Below are positions 50,439-59,302 of a DNA stretch of 64,000 nucleotides, one piece after another. Below the pieces are notes generated by a model. It saw only the letters and a program-made list of their open reading frames with translations, searched no databases and was not told where the DNA came from. Source of the DNA: CAG-791 sp963593905 (GTDB lineage Bacteria; Bacillota; Clostridia; Lachnospirales; Lachnospiraceae); contig CAVBBL010000001.1 in NCBI GenBank assembly GCA_963593905.1, positions 124,001 through 188,000 on the forward strand, in the 5' to 3' direction. How positions within the stretch are numbered: the first letter of the stretch is position 1; every line of letters starts with the position of its first letter. The position numbers were made by a program, and so were the translations under genes.

Positions 50439-52601
50439 TTGGATCAGCATACCCCACTTAGGGAATTAAAAGGCGTGGGCGATAAGACCGCGGTGCTTTT
50501 GGAGAAAAGAGATCTGTATGAGGTAGGGGATCTTCTCACCTATTATCCGGGAACTTATGAGCACTTTGGACAGCCAAAGGCGATAGTGGACTGTTGTCCG
50601 GGGGAAATGGTGACCCTTCGACTGACTCTACTTTCCGGTGGGAGACCTGTGCGGGCAGGCAGCAGAACTATTGTGCACCTTCAGGGAGCAGATGCCACGG
50701 GACAGATTCGGCTGACCTGGTTTAACCAGCCTTATATCGGAAGAAATCTTCCGCTTGGCAGTGTCCGGTTTTTTTATGGAAGAGTGCAGCAGCTGAAGAA
50801 TAAGACCTGGGTCATGGAACAGCCAAAGAGTTTTACAAAAGAGGAATACGACTTGCTGGCGGATTCTCTCCGACCGGTATATTCTCTTCCCCTTCATTTT
50901 AAGAAAAAGCTGTTTCTTCGTATGATTCAGCAGGCTATTGAGAATTGTCCTCTGCCTGCGGAGTATCTGACAGAGCAGGAAAAGCAGCGTCTGCAAAGTG
51001 ATTTTCACCTTTGTCTAATGAAGGAAGAGGAGGCTGTAAGTCAGATTCATTTTCCTTCGGACATCCAGCATGCCCGAGCAGCCAGACAAAGACTGGTTTT
51101 TGATGAATTTTACCTTTTTCTTGCGGCTGTGCATCTGCAAAAAGGAGAAAATGAAAAGCGGCGCAATCCCGCTCCGATGAAACCCAGTGGGGAAACGGAC
51201 AGGCTGATCAGTCTGCTTCCCTATGCATTGACCAAGGGGCAAAGGAATGCCTGGAAAGAAATTGAAGCAGATCTCACGGGACCTTATGTGATGAACAGAC
51301 TTCTGGAGGGAGATGTGGGATCCGGCAAGACAATCCTCGCCTTTCTGGCTCTGCTTTTGTGCGCAGCCAATGGCAGACAGGGGGCTTTGATGGCGCCCAC
51401 AGAAGTATTGGCTGCACAGCATATGGAAACCATTCTGGCTATGAAAGAAGCCTATCATCTTCCCATTCATCCCATACTTCTCACCGGTTCCGTAAAGGGA
51501 AAAGCCAGAAGAGAGGCCATGGAAAGTATTTCCAGTGGAACTGCAGACGTAATCATCGGAACCCATGCATTGATCCAGGAGAGGGTGTCCTATCATGATC
51601 TGGGGCTGGTGATCACAGATGAGCAGCACCGCTTTGGTGTCAGACAGCGGGAGAGCCTGGCAGGAAAAGGAGAAACGGTGCCGGTGCTGGTGATGAGTGC
51701 TACGCCGATTCCAAGGACATTAGCTATTATTTTATACGGAGATCTTCAGATTTCTTTATTAAAGGAAAAGCCAGGGGATCGACTGCCTGTTAAGAATTGT
51801 GCGTTGCCGGCCTCAGAGAGGGAAAAGGCATGGAGATTTATCGCAAAAGAAGTTATAAAGGGAAGACAGGCCTATGTGATTTGTCCTGCTATCGATGAAG
51901 GCAAAGAGGAAGAGCAGGCATTGAATGAGGATGATGGCCTTTCCCGTATGGCTAAGGCGGTCATAGAAGACGACTTTCCGAGCGGAGGGCAAAAGCCGCC
52001 TATGGCCAATGTGATGGAGACCACAGAGAAGCTTTGCCATTATTTTGGAAAGGAAGTACGCGTCGAAGCCCTGCACGGCCGTATGAAACCGGCGCAGAAA
52101 GAGGAAATCATGAAAAGCTTCGGGGCAGGGGAAATCCATGTCTTAGTTTCTACCACTGTAGTGGAGGTCGGCATCAATGTGCCCAATGCCACTGTCATGC
52201 TGGTGGAGAATGCAGAGCGGTTTGGCCTTGCACAGCTCCATCAGCTCAGGGGACGAATTGGCCGTGGAAGCGAGCAGTCCTACTGTATTTTCCTTTATGG
52301 AAGTACATCGGAAGAGAAGCCAAAGCGACTGGAAATCCTGGAAAAAAATAACGATGGATTTTCCATTGCGGAACAGGATCTGGCACTGCGTGGGCCGGGG
52401 GATCTCTTCGGAGTGCGGCAAAGCGGCGCACTGGGGTTTGAACTGGCGGATATTTATCAGGATGCCGCTCTTTTGCAGACTGCGTCCGCACTTCTTAATG
52501 CAGTAGTGGAAAATGACCAGCAGCTGTCAAGTCCGGCGCATGAGCCGCTGCGGCAGCGTCTGGCACAAGCGGCAAAATCTGTTGACTTTAGGTCTATCTA
52601 A
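50439..52601 (+). CDS. recG: ATP-dependent DNA helicase RecG
   Basis: Monomeric helicase that remodels stalled forks and branched DNA. 720 residues. Wedge OB domain in the N-terminal part, Walker A GDVGSGKT (291-298), DEQH box (394-397), SATPIPRT, and the TRG-type region at the C-terminus (GRIGRG, EQDLALRGPGDLFGVRQSG). TTG start at 50439 with AGGAGG five nt upstream; GTG 50433 overlaps the RBS. Lies between fakA and fakB. Confidence 0.96.
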   Translation: MDQHTPLRELKGVGDKTAVLLEKRDLYEVGDLLTYYPGTYEHFGQPKAIVDCCPGEMVTLRLTLLSGGRPVRAGSRTIVHLQGADATGQIRLTWFNQPYIGRNLPLGSVRFFYGRVQQLKNKTWVMEQPKSFTKEEYDLLADSLRPVYSLPLHFKKKLFLRMIQQAIENCPLPAEYLTEQEKQRLQSDFHLCLMKEEEAVSQIHFPSDIQHARAARQRLVFDEFYLFLAAVHLQKGENEKRRNPAPMKPSGETDRLISLLPYALTKGQRNAWKEIEADLTGPYVMNRLLEGDVGSGKTILAFLALLLCAANGRQGALMAPTEVLAAQHMETILAMKEAYHLPIHPILLTGSVKGKARREAMESISSGTADVIIGTHALIQERVSYHDLGLVITDEQHRFGVRQRESLAGKGETVPVLVMSATPIPRTLAIILYGDLQISLLKEKPGDRLPVKNCALPASEREKAWRFIAKEVIKGRQAYVICPAIDEGKEEEQALNEDDGLSRMAKAVIEDDFPSGGQKPPMANVMETTEKLCHYFGKEVRVEALHGRMKPAQKEEIMKSFGAGEIHVLVSTTVVEVGINVPNATVMLVENAERFGLAQLHQLRGRIGRGSEQSYCIFLYGSTSEEKPKRLEILEKNNDGFSIAEQDLALRGPGDLFGVRQSGALGFELADIYQDAALLQTASALLNAVVENDQQLSSPAHEPLRQRLAQAAKSVDFRSI

Positions 52602-52619
52602 CCGTATTATTGACATATG

Positions 52620-52858
52620 TGTCCGTACGTGTGTACGGGGTCGTATGATTACATCGGAGAATTCGCCTGCGCGAATTCTCGTCGTGCTGCCACAGTAAAA
52701 CTGTGGCAGAAGGAGGCAAATCAACCAGAATTGCCTGATGGCAATTCTGGTTGATAAGAACAAGCAGTATACTGCTTGTTCTTTGATCACATCGGAGAAT
52801 TCGCCTGCGCGAATTCTCCTCGTGCTGCCACAGTAAAACTGTGGCAGAAGGAGGAATT
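52620..52858 (+). repeat. Palindromic repeat array, copies D and E (recG-degV gap)
   Basis: Two 66-nt units (52651-52716 and 52789-52854) identical except for one base, each with hairpin 1 (GGAGAATTCGC/GCGAATTCTC), hairpin 2 (CTGCCACAG/CTGTGGCAG, loop TAAAA) and AAGGAGG. Between them lie CAACCAGAATTGCC/GGCAATTCTGGTTG (52722-52753) and GAACAAGCAGT/ACTGCTTGTTC (52758-52781). A CCGTAC/GTACGG hairpin starts the array. The second AAGGAGG is the degV RBS; the first is an orphan. Confidence 0.95.
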
Positions 52859-53737
52859 ATGTCCAGAGTGGCAATTGTAACTGACAGCAACAGCGGCATC
52901 AGTCAGGCAGAGGCTAAGGAAAAGGGAATTTATGTGATGCCTATGCCTTTTACGATTGACGGTGTTGATTATTTAGAGGATATTAATCTGACAAGAGAGC
53001 AGTTCTATGAGAAACTTTCCACAGAGGGAGTGGTGGTGACCAGTCAGCCTTCACCTGCGGATGTCACGGATCTGTGGGATGAGATTTTGAAGGACTTTGA
53101 AGAGATTGTATACATTCCCATGAGCAGCGGCCTTTCCGGCTCCTGCCAGACAGCAATGATGCTGGCGGATGACTATGACGGCAAGGTACAGGTGGTCAAT
53201 AACCAGCGAATTTCCGTGACCCAGAGACGGTCTGTAGAGGATGCTGTTGCCCTCGCAGAGGCAGGAAAAAGTGCAGCCGAAATCCGACAGATTCTGGAGG
53301 AAGTTAAGTTTGAATCCAGCATTTATATTATGCTGGATACTCTGCATTATCTTAAGAAGGGCGGTCGCATTACCCCGGCTGCCGCTGCGATTGGAAGCCT
53401 TTTAAAGCTGAAGCCTGTATTACAGATCAAAGGCGAGCGGCTGGATGCTTTTTCCAAGGCACGCAGCTCTTCGCAGGGCAAATCCACTATGATCAATGCT
53501 ATGCGCGCCGATATTGAGAATAAATACGGCGGGACAGCCAGTGAGACCGTTTATCTGTATGCGGTTCATGCCAATGTGCCGGAGCAGGAAGAAGTCTGGT
53601 ATCAGGAAGTGCAGGCAGCTTTCCCGAATTTCGAAGTGAGAAAGGATGTTCTTTCTTTAAGTGTCTCCTGTCATATAGGACCGGGAGCATTGGCAATCGC
53701 CTGCTCAAAGAAGCTGGATCCTTCCTATTTCCAATAA
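52859..53737 (+). CDS. fakB: DegV family protein, probable fatty acid-binding FakB
   Basis: 292 residues. DegV fold binding a fatty acid: VTDSNSGISQAEAKEKGIYVMPMPF, TSQPSPADV, PMSSGLSGSCQTA, and CHIGPGALAIA at the C-terminus. FakB presents the bound acid to FakA for phosphorylation; FakA is encoded at 48591. The start at 52859 follows AAGGAGGAATT from repeat copy E; the upstream in-frame codons are repeat. Confidence 0.9.
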   Translation: MSRVAIVTDSNSGISQAEAKEKGIYVMPMPFTIDGVDYLEDINLTREQFYEKLSTEGVVVTSQPSPADVTDLWDEILKDFEEIVYIPMSSGLSGSCQTAMMLADDYDGKVQVVNNQRISVTQRRSVEDAVALAEAGKSAAEIRQILEEVKFESSIYIMLDTLHYLKKGGRITPAAAAIGSLLKLKPVLQIKGERLDAFSKARSSSQGKSTMINAMRADIENKYGGTASETVYLYAVHANVPEQEEVWYQEVQAAFPNFEVRKDVLSLSVSCHIGPGALAIACSKKLDPSYFQ

Positions 53738-53764
53738 AGATTTAACGGGTGGTTACATAGATTT

Positions 53765-55690
53765 ATGGCGAATCAGAATAATCAGTATGATGCGGGAAGC
53801 ATCAAAGTCCTTGAGGGTCTGGAGGCGGTGCGTACCAGGCCCGGTATGTATATCGGCAGTGTCTCTACCAGAGGCCTGAATCATCTGATCTACGAGATTG
53901 TAGATAATTCCGTAGATGAGCATCTGGCAGGCTTTTGCGACCGTATTCTGGTCACTCTCGAAGCAGATGGTTCCTGTACGGTGGAAGATAACGGCCGCGG
54001 TATACCGGTTGGCATGCATGAAAAAGGTGTCAGTGCCGAACGTATTGTTTTAACGACACTGCATGCCGGCGGTAAATTCGACAACGAGGCTTATAAGACC
54101 AGCGGCGGTCTCCACGGCGTGGGCTCTTCTGTCGTGAATGCCCTGTCTGCCCATATGACGGTGCGCATTAAAAACGGCGGGTTTATCTACGAAGACGAAT
54201 ATGAAAGAGGAAAACCGGTAACCCAGCTGCAGAACGGACTTTTGCCGGTGATCGGCAAAACCAGAGAAACAGGCACCCGCATCAATTTCCTTCCTGACGG
54301 TGAGATCTTTGAAAAGACCAGATTTCGGGAGGAAGAGATTAAAAGCCGCATGCATGAGACGGCATATCTTAATCCCAATCTCACCATTGTCTATACGGAT
54401 AAAAGACCGGGCACCCAGGAAAATTGCACCTATCATGAGCCGGATGGCATCGTGGGCTTTATCAGAGATCTGAATAAGAGCAAGGAGCCTGTGTGCGATG
54501 TGATCTATTTTACCGGCGAGACAGAGGGAATCTCTGTGGAGGTTGCACTGCAGTATGTAAATGAGTTCCATGAGAATGTCATGGGCTTTTGCAATAATAT
54601 TTACAATGCAGAGGGCGGCACCCACCTCACCGGTTTTAAGACCATGTTCACCAATGTGATCAACAACTACGCCAGAGAATTGAATATCCTGAAGGAGAAG
54701 GATGCTAATTTCACCGGTGCAGATGTGAGAAACGGCATGACAGCGGTGGTTTCTATCAAGCATCCGGATCCCCGTTTTGAGGGACAGACCAAGACTAAGC
54801 TGGATAATCAGGATGCGGCGAAGGTGGTGAGCAAGGTTACCGGAGAGGAAATCGTCCGGTTCTTTGACAGAAATTTAGAGACCTTAAAGCAAATCATAGG
54901 ATGCGCGGAAAAGGCAGCCAAGATCCGCAAGACGGAGGAAAAGGCCAAGACGAACATGCTGACAAAGCAGAAGTACTCCTTTGACTCCAACGGCAAGCTG
55001 GCCAATTGTGAGAGCAGGGATGCCTCCAAATGTGAGATTTTTATCGTAGAGGGTGATTCTGCAGGCGGCAGTGCCAAGACCGCCAGAAATCGCATGTACC
55101 AGGCGATCCTCCCCATTCGAGGCAAGATTCTCAATGTGGAAAAAGCCAGCATTGACAAGATATTGGCGAATGCAGAGATCAAGACCATGATCAATGCCTT
55201 CGGGTGCGGATTTTCCGAAGGATACGGCAATGACTTTGATATCACCAAACTGCGCTATGACAAAATCATCATCATGGCGGATGCGGATGTGGACGGTGCA
55301 CACATTTCCACTCTTCTTTTGACCCTGTTTTATCGTTTTATGCCGGATCTTATTTTTGAGGGACATGTCTATGTGGCCATGCCGCCTCTGTATAAGGTGA
55401 TGCCAGCCAAGGGCAAGGAAGAGTATCTCTATGATGACTATGCCCTGGAAAAGTACAGGAAAAAGCACAAGGGTCCCTTTACCCTGCAGCGTTATAAAGG
55501 TCTTGGAGAGATGGATCCGGAGCAGCTTTGGGAGACGACCTTAAATCCGCAGACCCGGATGATGAAGCTGGTACAGATCGAAGATGCCCGTATGGCAAAT
55601 GAAATGACAGAGCTTTTAATGGGAGCAGAGGTTCCTCCCAGAAAGAAATTCATCTATTCCCATGCAAAAGATGCGGAACTGGATGTATAG
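53765..55690 (+). CDS. gyrB: Type II topoisomerase ATPase subunit (GyrB/ParE family)
   Basis: 641 residues. GHKL ATPase: EIVDNSVDEHLAG, DNGRGIPVGMHE, GLHGVGSSVVNALS; TOPRIM EGDSAGGSAK and DADVDGAHI. With the GyrA-like partner 19 nt downstream it forms a complete enzyme. It is not near dnaA or recF, so it may be a second gyrase-like or topoisomerase IV pair; the symbol is by similarity only. RBS not strong. Confidence 0.88.
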   Translation: MANQNNQYDAGSIKVLEGLEAVRTRPGMYIGSVSTRGLNHLIYEIVDNSVDEHLAGFCDRILVTLEADGSCTVEDNGRGIPVGMHEKGVSAERIVLTTLHAGGKFDNEAYKTSGGLHGVGSSVVNALSAHMTVRIKNGGFIYEDEYERGKPVTQLQNGLLPVIGKTRETGTRINFLPDGEIFEKTRFREEEIKSRMHETAYLNPNLTIVYTDKRPGTQENCTYHEPDGIVGFIRDLNKSKEPVCDVIYFTGETEGISVEVALQYVNEFHENVMGFCNNIYNAEGGTHLTGFKTMFTNVINNYARELNILKEKDANFTGADVRNGMTAVVSIKHPDPRFEGQTKTKLDNQDAAKVVSKVTGEEIVRFFDRNLETLKQIIGCAEKAAKIRKTEEKAKTNMLTKQKYSFDSNGKLANCESRDASKCEIFIVEGDSAGGSAKTARNRMYQAILPIRGKILNVEKASIDKILANAEIKTMINAFGCGFSEGYGNDFDITKLRYDKIIIMADADVDGAHISTLLLTLFYRFMPDLIFEGHVYVAMPPLYKVMPAKGKEEYLYDDYALEKYRKKHKGPFTLQRYKGLGEMDPEQLWETTLNPQTRMMKLVQIEDARMANEMTELLMGAEVPPRKKFIYSHAKDAELDV

Positions 55691-55709
55691 ATAAAAGAGA
55701 GGTTAAGCA

Positions 55710-57959
55710 GTGGCCGTAACAGAAATGAGAGAAGACCGGGTATTAAAGACAGAATACGCGGAACTGATGCAGAAATCCTATATTGATTATGCAATGAGTG
55801 TCATCATTGCCAGAGCGCTGCCCGATGTACGGGACGGTTTAAAGCCTGTGCAGCGGCGTACACTCTACGATATGCGGGAACTGGGAATCAGGCATGATCG
55901 TCCCTACAGAAAAAGCGCCCGTATCGTAGGTGATACCATGGGTAAATATCATCCCCACGGCGATTCCTCTATTTATGATGCGCTGGTGGTGATGGCACAG
56001 ACCTTTAAAAAGGAACTTCCCTTAGTAGACGGCCACGGCAATTTTGGCAGCATCGAAGGAGACGGGGCAGCAGCCATGCGTTATACAGAAGCAAGGCTGC
56101 AGAAGGTGACGGAAGAAGCTTTCCTGGCAGATCTGGATAAGGATGTGGTGGACTTTGTTCCGAATTTTGATGAGACAGAGAAGGAACCCTCTGTATTGCC
56201 GGTAAAGATTCCCAATTTTCTCATCAACGGTTCCGAGGGCATTGCAGTAGGCATGACCACCTCCACACCGCCGCATAACCTGGCAGAAGTAATCGATGCG
56301 GAGCTGGCTTATCTGGCTGATCCGGAGATTACCACAGCGGAACTGATGAAAATCATGCCGGGGCCTGATTTTCCCACCGGAGGCATTGTCACTAACCAGG
56401 ACGAACTCTTGTCGGTATATGAGACCGGCAGCGGCAAGATACGTATTCGGGGCAAGGTAGAGACGGAGAAGGGCAAAAACGGCCGCACCAATCTGGTAAT
56501 TACAGAAATCCCCTATACTATGATCGGGGCCAATATTGCCAAATTTCTGTCTGATGTGGCCTCTTTGGCAGAAAATAAGGTGACCCAGGATATTGTGGAT
56601 ATCACCAATCAGTCCGGCAAGGAAGGTATCCGCATTGTTATTGAGCTGCGCAGAGATGCAGACGTAGAGAATTTTAAAAATCTTCTCTATAAAAAGACCA
56701 GACTGGAGGATACCTTCGGTGTCAATATGCTGGCCATTGCTGACGGTCGGCCCGAGACCATGGGGCTTCGCCAGATCCTGAAGGCCAATATAGATTTCCA
56801 ATTCGAGACAAACCGCCGGAAATATACCACACTTCTGGAAAAAGAAAAGAGCCGCAGAGAAATACAGGAAGGCCTGATCAAAGCCTGCAATGTCATTGAC
56901 CTGATTATCGAGATCTTACGTGGATCCAAGGACAGAGCACAGGCCAAGGCCTGCATGGTGGAAGGAAAGACAGAGGGCATTGCCTTTAAGTCTCCGGAAT
57001 CCGGTATAATGGCAGCACAGCTTCAGTTCACGCAGGCCCAGGCAGATGCCATTCTGGATATGCGCCTTTATAAATTGATCGGTCTGGAACTGGAGGCATT
57101 GATCAAAGAGCACGAGGAGACTGTTGCCAATATCTATCGTTATGAGGATATTCTGGAGGACCGCGGCTCCATGACCCAGGTGATTCGCAAAGAATTGATG
57201 GGATTTAAGAAGGCCTACGGCACGCCAAGACGCACGCAGATCGTGCAGGCGAAGGAAGCTGTCTATGTGGAGAAGCCGTTAGAAGAGGTAGATGTCTATT
57301 TTGTAATGGACCGCTTTGGCTATGCCAAGACCATAGATGCCAATACCTATCAGCGCAACAAAGAGACGGTGGACAGCGAATTTAAGTATGTTGTTCAGTG
57401 CAAGAATACAGGTAAAATCTGTATCTTTACCAATACCGGTCAACTCCACACCGTGAAGATGGCGGACCTTCCGCTGGCAAAGTTAAGGGATAAGGGCGTG
57501 CCGCTGGATAATATCGGTAATTTCGATTCCTCCAGGGAGGAGATCGTGCTGGTGACGAGTCAGTCCGCCCTGAATCTGTACCGACTCATCTTTGTGACCA
57601 AATATTCCATGTGCAAACTGGTAGACGGCGGTGAATTTGATGTGGCGAAAAAAACAGTGGCAGCCACCAAGCTCACAGAAGGAGATCAGGTGGTTTGCGT
57701 CTGTGTCTATGATGGCCAGCAAAATATAGTTTTCCAGACCAAAGAAGGATATTTCCTGAAATTCCCGGTAGAACAGATTCCGGAGAAGAAAAAGATTGCC
57801 GTGGGTGTTCGCGGAATGAAGCTTACCAAGAATGATTTCGTGGAAAATGTGTATTTTACAAGGAACCTGGAGGCAAAGTCTGTTCAATTTAGAGAAAAAG
57901 AAGTAGAATTGAATAAATTGAGACTGGCTTCCCGAGACGGAAGAGGAAGTAAGCAGTAG
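55710..57959 (+). CDS. gyrA: Type II topoisomerase cleavage subunit (GyrA/ParC family)
   Basis: 749 residues. DNA-cleavage domain with catalytic Tyr125 in MRYTEARL; quinolone-resistance region HGDSSIYDALVVMAQ, with the susceptible-type Ser and Asp. C-terminal beta-pinwheel is about 490-749. No QRRGGKG GyrA box is visible (VGVRGMKL lies near), so topoisomerase IV-like action or a divergent gyrase is possible. GTG start with AGAGAGGT seven nt upstream. Confidence 0.87.
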   Translation: MAVTEMREDRVLKTEYAELMQKSYIDYAMSVIIARALPDVRDGLKPVQRRTLYDMRELGIRHDRPYRKSARIVGDTMGKYHPHGDSSIYDALVVMAQTFKKELPLVDGHGNFGSIEGDGAAAMRYTEARLQKVTEEAFLADLDKDVVDFVPNFDETEKEPSVLPVKIPNFLINGSEGIAVGMTTSTPPHNLAEVIDAELAYLADPEITTAELMKIMPGPDFPTGGIVTNQDELLSVYETGSGKIRIRGKVETEKGKNGRTNLVITEIPYTMIGANIAKFLSDVASLAENKVTQDIVDITNQSGKEGIRIVIELRRDADVENFKNLLYKKTRLEDTFGVNMLAIADGRPETMGLRQILKANIDFQFETNRRKYTTLLEKEKSRREIQEGLIKACNVIDLIIEILRGSKDRAQAKACMVEGKTEGIAFKSPESGIMAAQLQFTQAQADAILDMRLYKLIGLELEALIKEHEETVANIYRYEDILEDRGSMTQVIRKELMGFKKAYGTPRRTQIVQAKEAVYVEKPLEEVDVYFVMDRFGYAKTIDANTYQRNKETVDSEFKYVVQCKNTGKICIFTNTGQLHTVKMADLPLAKLRDKGVPLDNIGNFDSSREEIVLVTSQSALNLYRLIFVTKYSMCKLVDGGEFDVAKKTVAATKLTEGDQVVCVCVYDGQQNIVFQTKEGYFLKFPVEQIPEKKKIAVGVRGMKLTKNDFVENVYFTRNLEAKSVQFREKEVELNKLRLASRDGRGSKQ

Positions 57960-57966
57960 GTGTGGG

Positions 57967-58033
57967 CAGTGATTTGTGACCAGTGAGCGTGGCCGGTGTC
58001 CAACGGCGAGTGAACAGTGGTCAGTGAGCAGTG
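57967..58033 (+). repeat. Short degenerate repeats of CAGTGA/CAGTGG type
   Basis: Variants of CAGTGA, CAGTGAGC and CAGTGGTC recur about every 7-8 nt (for example GACCAGTGAGCGTGGCC and GTCAGTGAGCAGTGGCC), in the gap before rsmD. Confidence 0.6.
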
Positions 58034-58092
58034 GCCATCGGACATAAGCTGCGGCATGGAAGAAAAATAAAGTAATAAAGAAATGAGGAATT
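58034..58092 (+). repeat. Possible remnant of the RBS repeat before rsmD
   Basis: CATCGGACATAAGCTGCGGCATGGAAG keeps the ATCGGA opening and the AGCTGCGGCAT end of the family but lacks hairpin 1, followed by A-rich sequence and AAATGAGGAATT, the rsmD RBS. Confidence 0.4.
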
Positions 58093-58644
58093 ATGAGAGT
58101 AATCGCAGGAACAGCCAGGCGGCTTCCTTTGGTGACGCCGGACGGCATTGATACGAGACCTACGCAGGACCGCATCAAAGAGACACTTTTTAATATGATT
58201 CAGATGGATGTGCCGGGGGCTGTCTTCCTTGATCTTTGTGCAGGCAGCGGCGGAATCGGTATTGAGGCACTCAGCCGCGGCGCCAGACATTGTTACTTCG
58301 TCGAGAATGGAAGGGATGCCTTAAAGTGCATTCAGGAAAATCTTCACAAGACGCACTTTGAGGAAAAAGCTACCGTCATGAAGCAGGATGTGCTCAATGC
58401 CATCCGAAATATTCATGAAAAGGAAGCGGATATTATTTATCTGGATCCTCCCTACGAATCGCCTGTGCAGAAGGCAGCATTGCTGGCTTTGGAGAGTGCA
58501 CCTTACGTGACGGAGAATACCATTATTATTGTAGAAGCCTTGCTGGATACGGATTTTTCCTATATGGAGGGCACTTCTCTGGAAATCATCAGAGAAAAGA
58601 AGTACAAGAGCAATGAGCACATTTTCTTTAAGAAAAAGGTATAG
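58093..58644 (+). CDS. rsmD: 16S rRNA (guanine966-N2)-methyltransferase RsmD
   Basis: SAM-dependent methyltransferase modifying 16S rRNA during 30S assembly. 183 residues. MRVIAGTARRLPLVTPDG at the start, DLCAGSGGIGIEALSRGA (SAM loop) and catalytic DPPYE. RBS AAATGAGGAATT. A usual neighbour of coaD, as here. Confidence 0.95.
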   Translation: MRVIAGTARRLPLVTPDGIDTRPTQDRIKETLFNMIQMDVPGAVFLDLCAGSGGIGIEALSRGARHCYFVENGRDALKCIQENLHKTHFEEKATVMKQDVLNAIRNIHEKEADIIYLDPPYESPVQKAALLALESAPYVTENTIIIVEALLDTDFSYMEGTSLEIIREKKYKSNEHIFFKKKV

Positions 58645-58723
58645 AGAAAAAGATATAAAGAAAAAATATAAAGAAAAGAAATGAGAGGCAGGGTAGGGGA
58701 CGACCTGCCGGGTTAGGAGTATG

Positions 58724-59212
58724 ATGAAGGCTGCAATTTATCCCGGAAGCTTTGATCCGGTCACGTATGGACATATTGATGTGATCAGACGGGCGGCAGA
58801 AATGTTTGATGAGCTCATCGTTTCTGTTTTGGACAATAAGGCTAAGACGCCGTTGTTTTCCGTAGATGAACGTGTTAAAATGTTACAAGATGTAACGAAG
58901 GATATACCCAATGTGCGCGTAGATTCTTTTCAGGGACTTTTAATTGACTACGCCAAAAAGATGAATGTGCATATTGCCATTCGAGGACTGCGCGCAATTA
59001 CAGATTTTGAGTACGAGCTGCAGATTGCACAGACGAACCGAAAGTTGTCCGGCGGAAGTCTGGATACGATTTTTCTGACCACAAGTCTGGAGTATGCCTA
59101 TTTGAGCTCTTCCAGTGTCAAGGAAATCGCGAGCTTTCAGGGTGATATCCATCAATGTGTACCGCCTCTTATAGAAGAGCGGGTACACGAGAAGTTTAAG
59201 ACGATAAAGTAG
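58724..59212 (+). CDS. coaD: Phosphopantetheine adenylyltransferase
   Basis: Transfers AMP to 4'-phosphopantetheine in coenzyme A synthesis. 162 residues. Nucleotidyltransferase motif YPGSFDPVTYGH (6-17), RGLRAITDFEYELQIAQTNR, and YLSSSSVKEIA near the C-terminus. ATG 58724 is favoured over ATG 58721 by distance to AGGAG. A GGCAGG/CCTGCC hairpin lies just upstream of the RBS. Confidence 0.96.
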   Translation: MKAAIYPGSFDPVTYGHIDVIRRAAEMFDELIVSVLDNKAKTPLFSVDERVKMLQDVTKDIPNVRVDSFQGLLIDYAKKMNVHIAIRGLRAITDFEYELQIAQTNRKLSGGSLDTIFLTTSLEYAYLSSSSVKEIASFQGDIHQCVPPLIEERVHEKFKTIK

Positions 59213-59302
59213 ACAGATGCAGGATTGCACCGGAGATACAGGCTGCCTCTACATGCGCAGAACAGATACGGTGAAAAGACAGCATAGGAACGGGAGAAGC
59301 CA

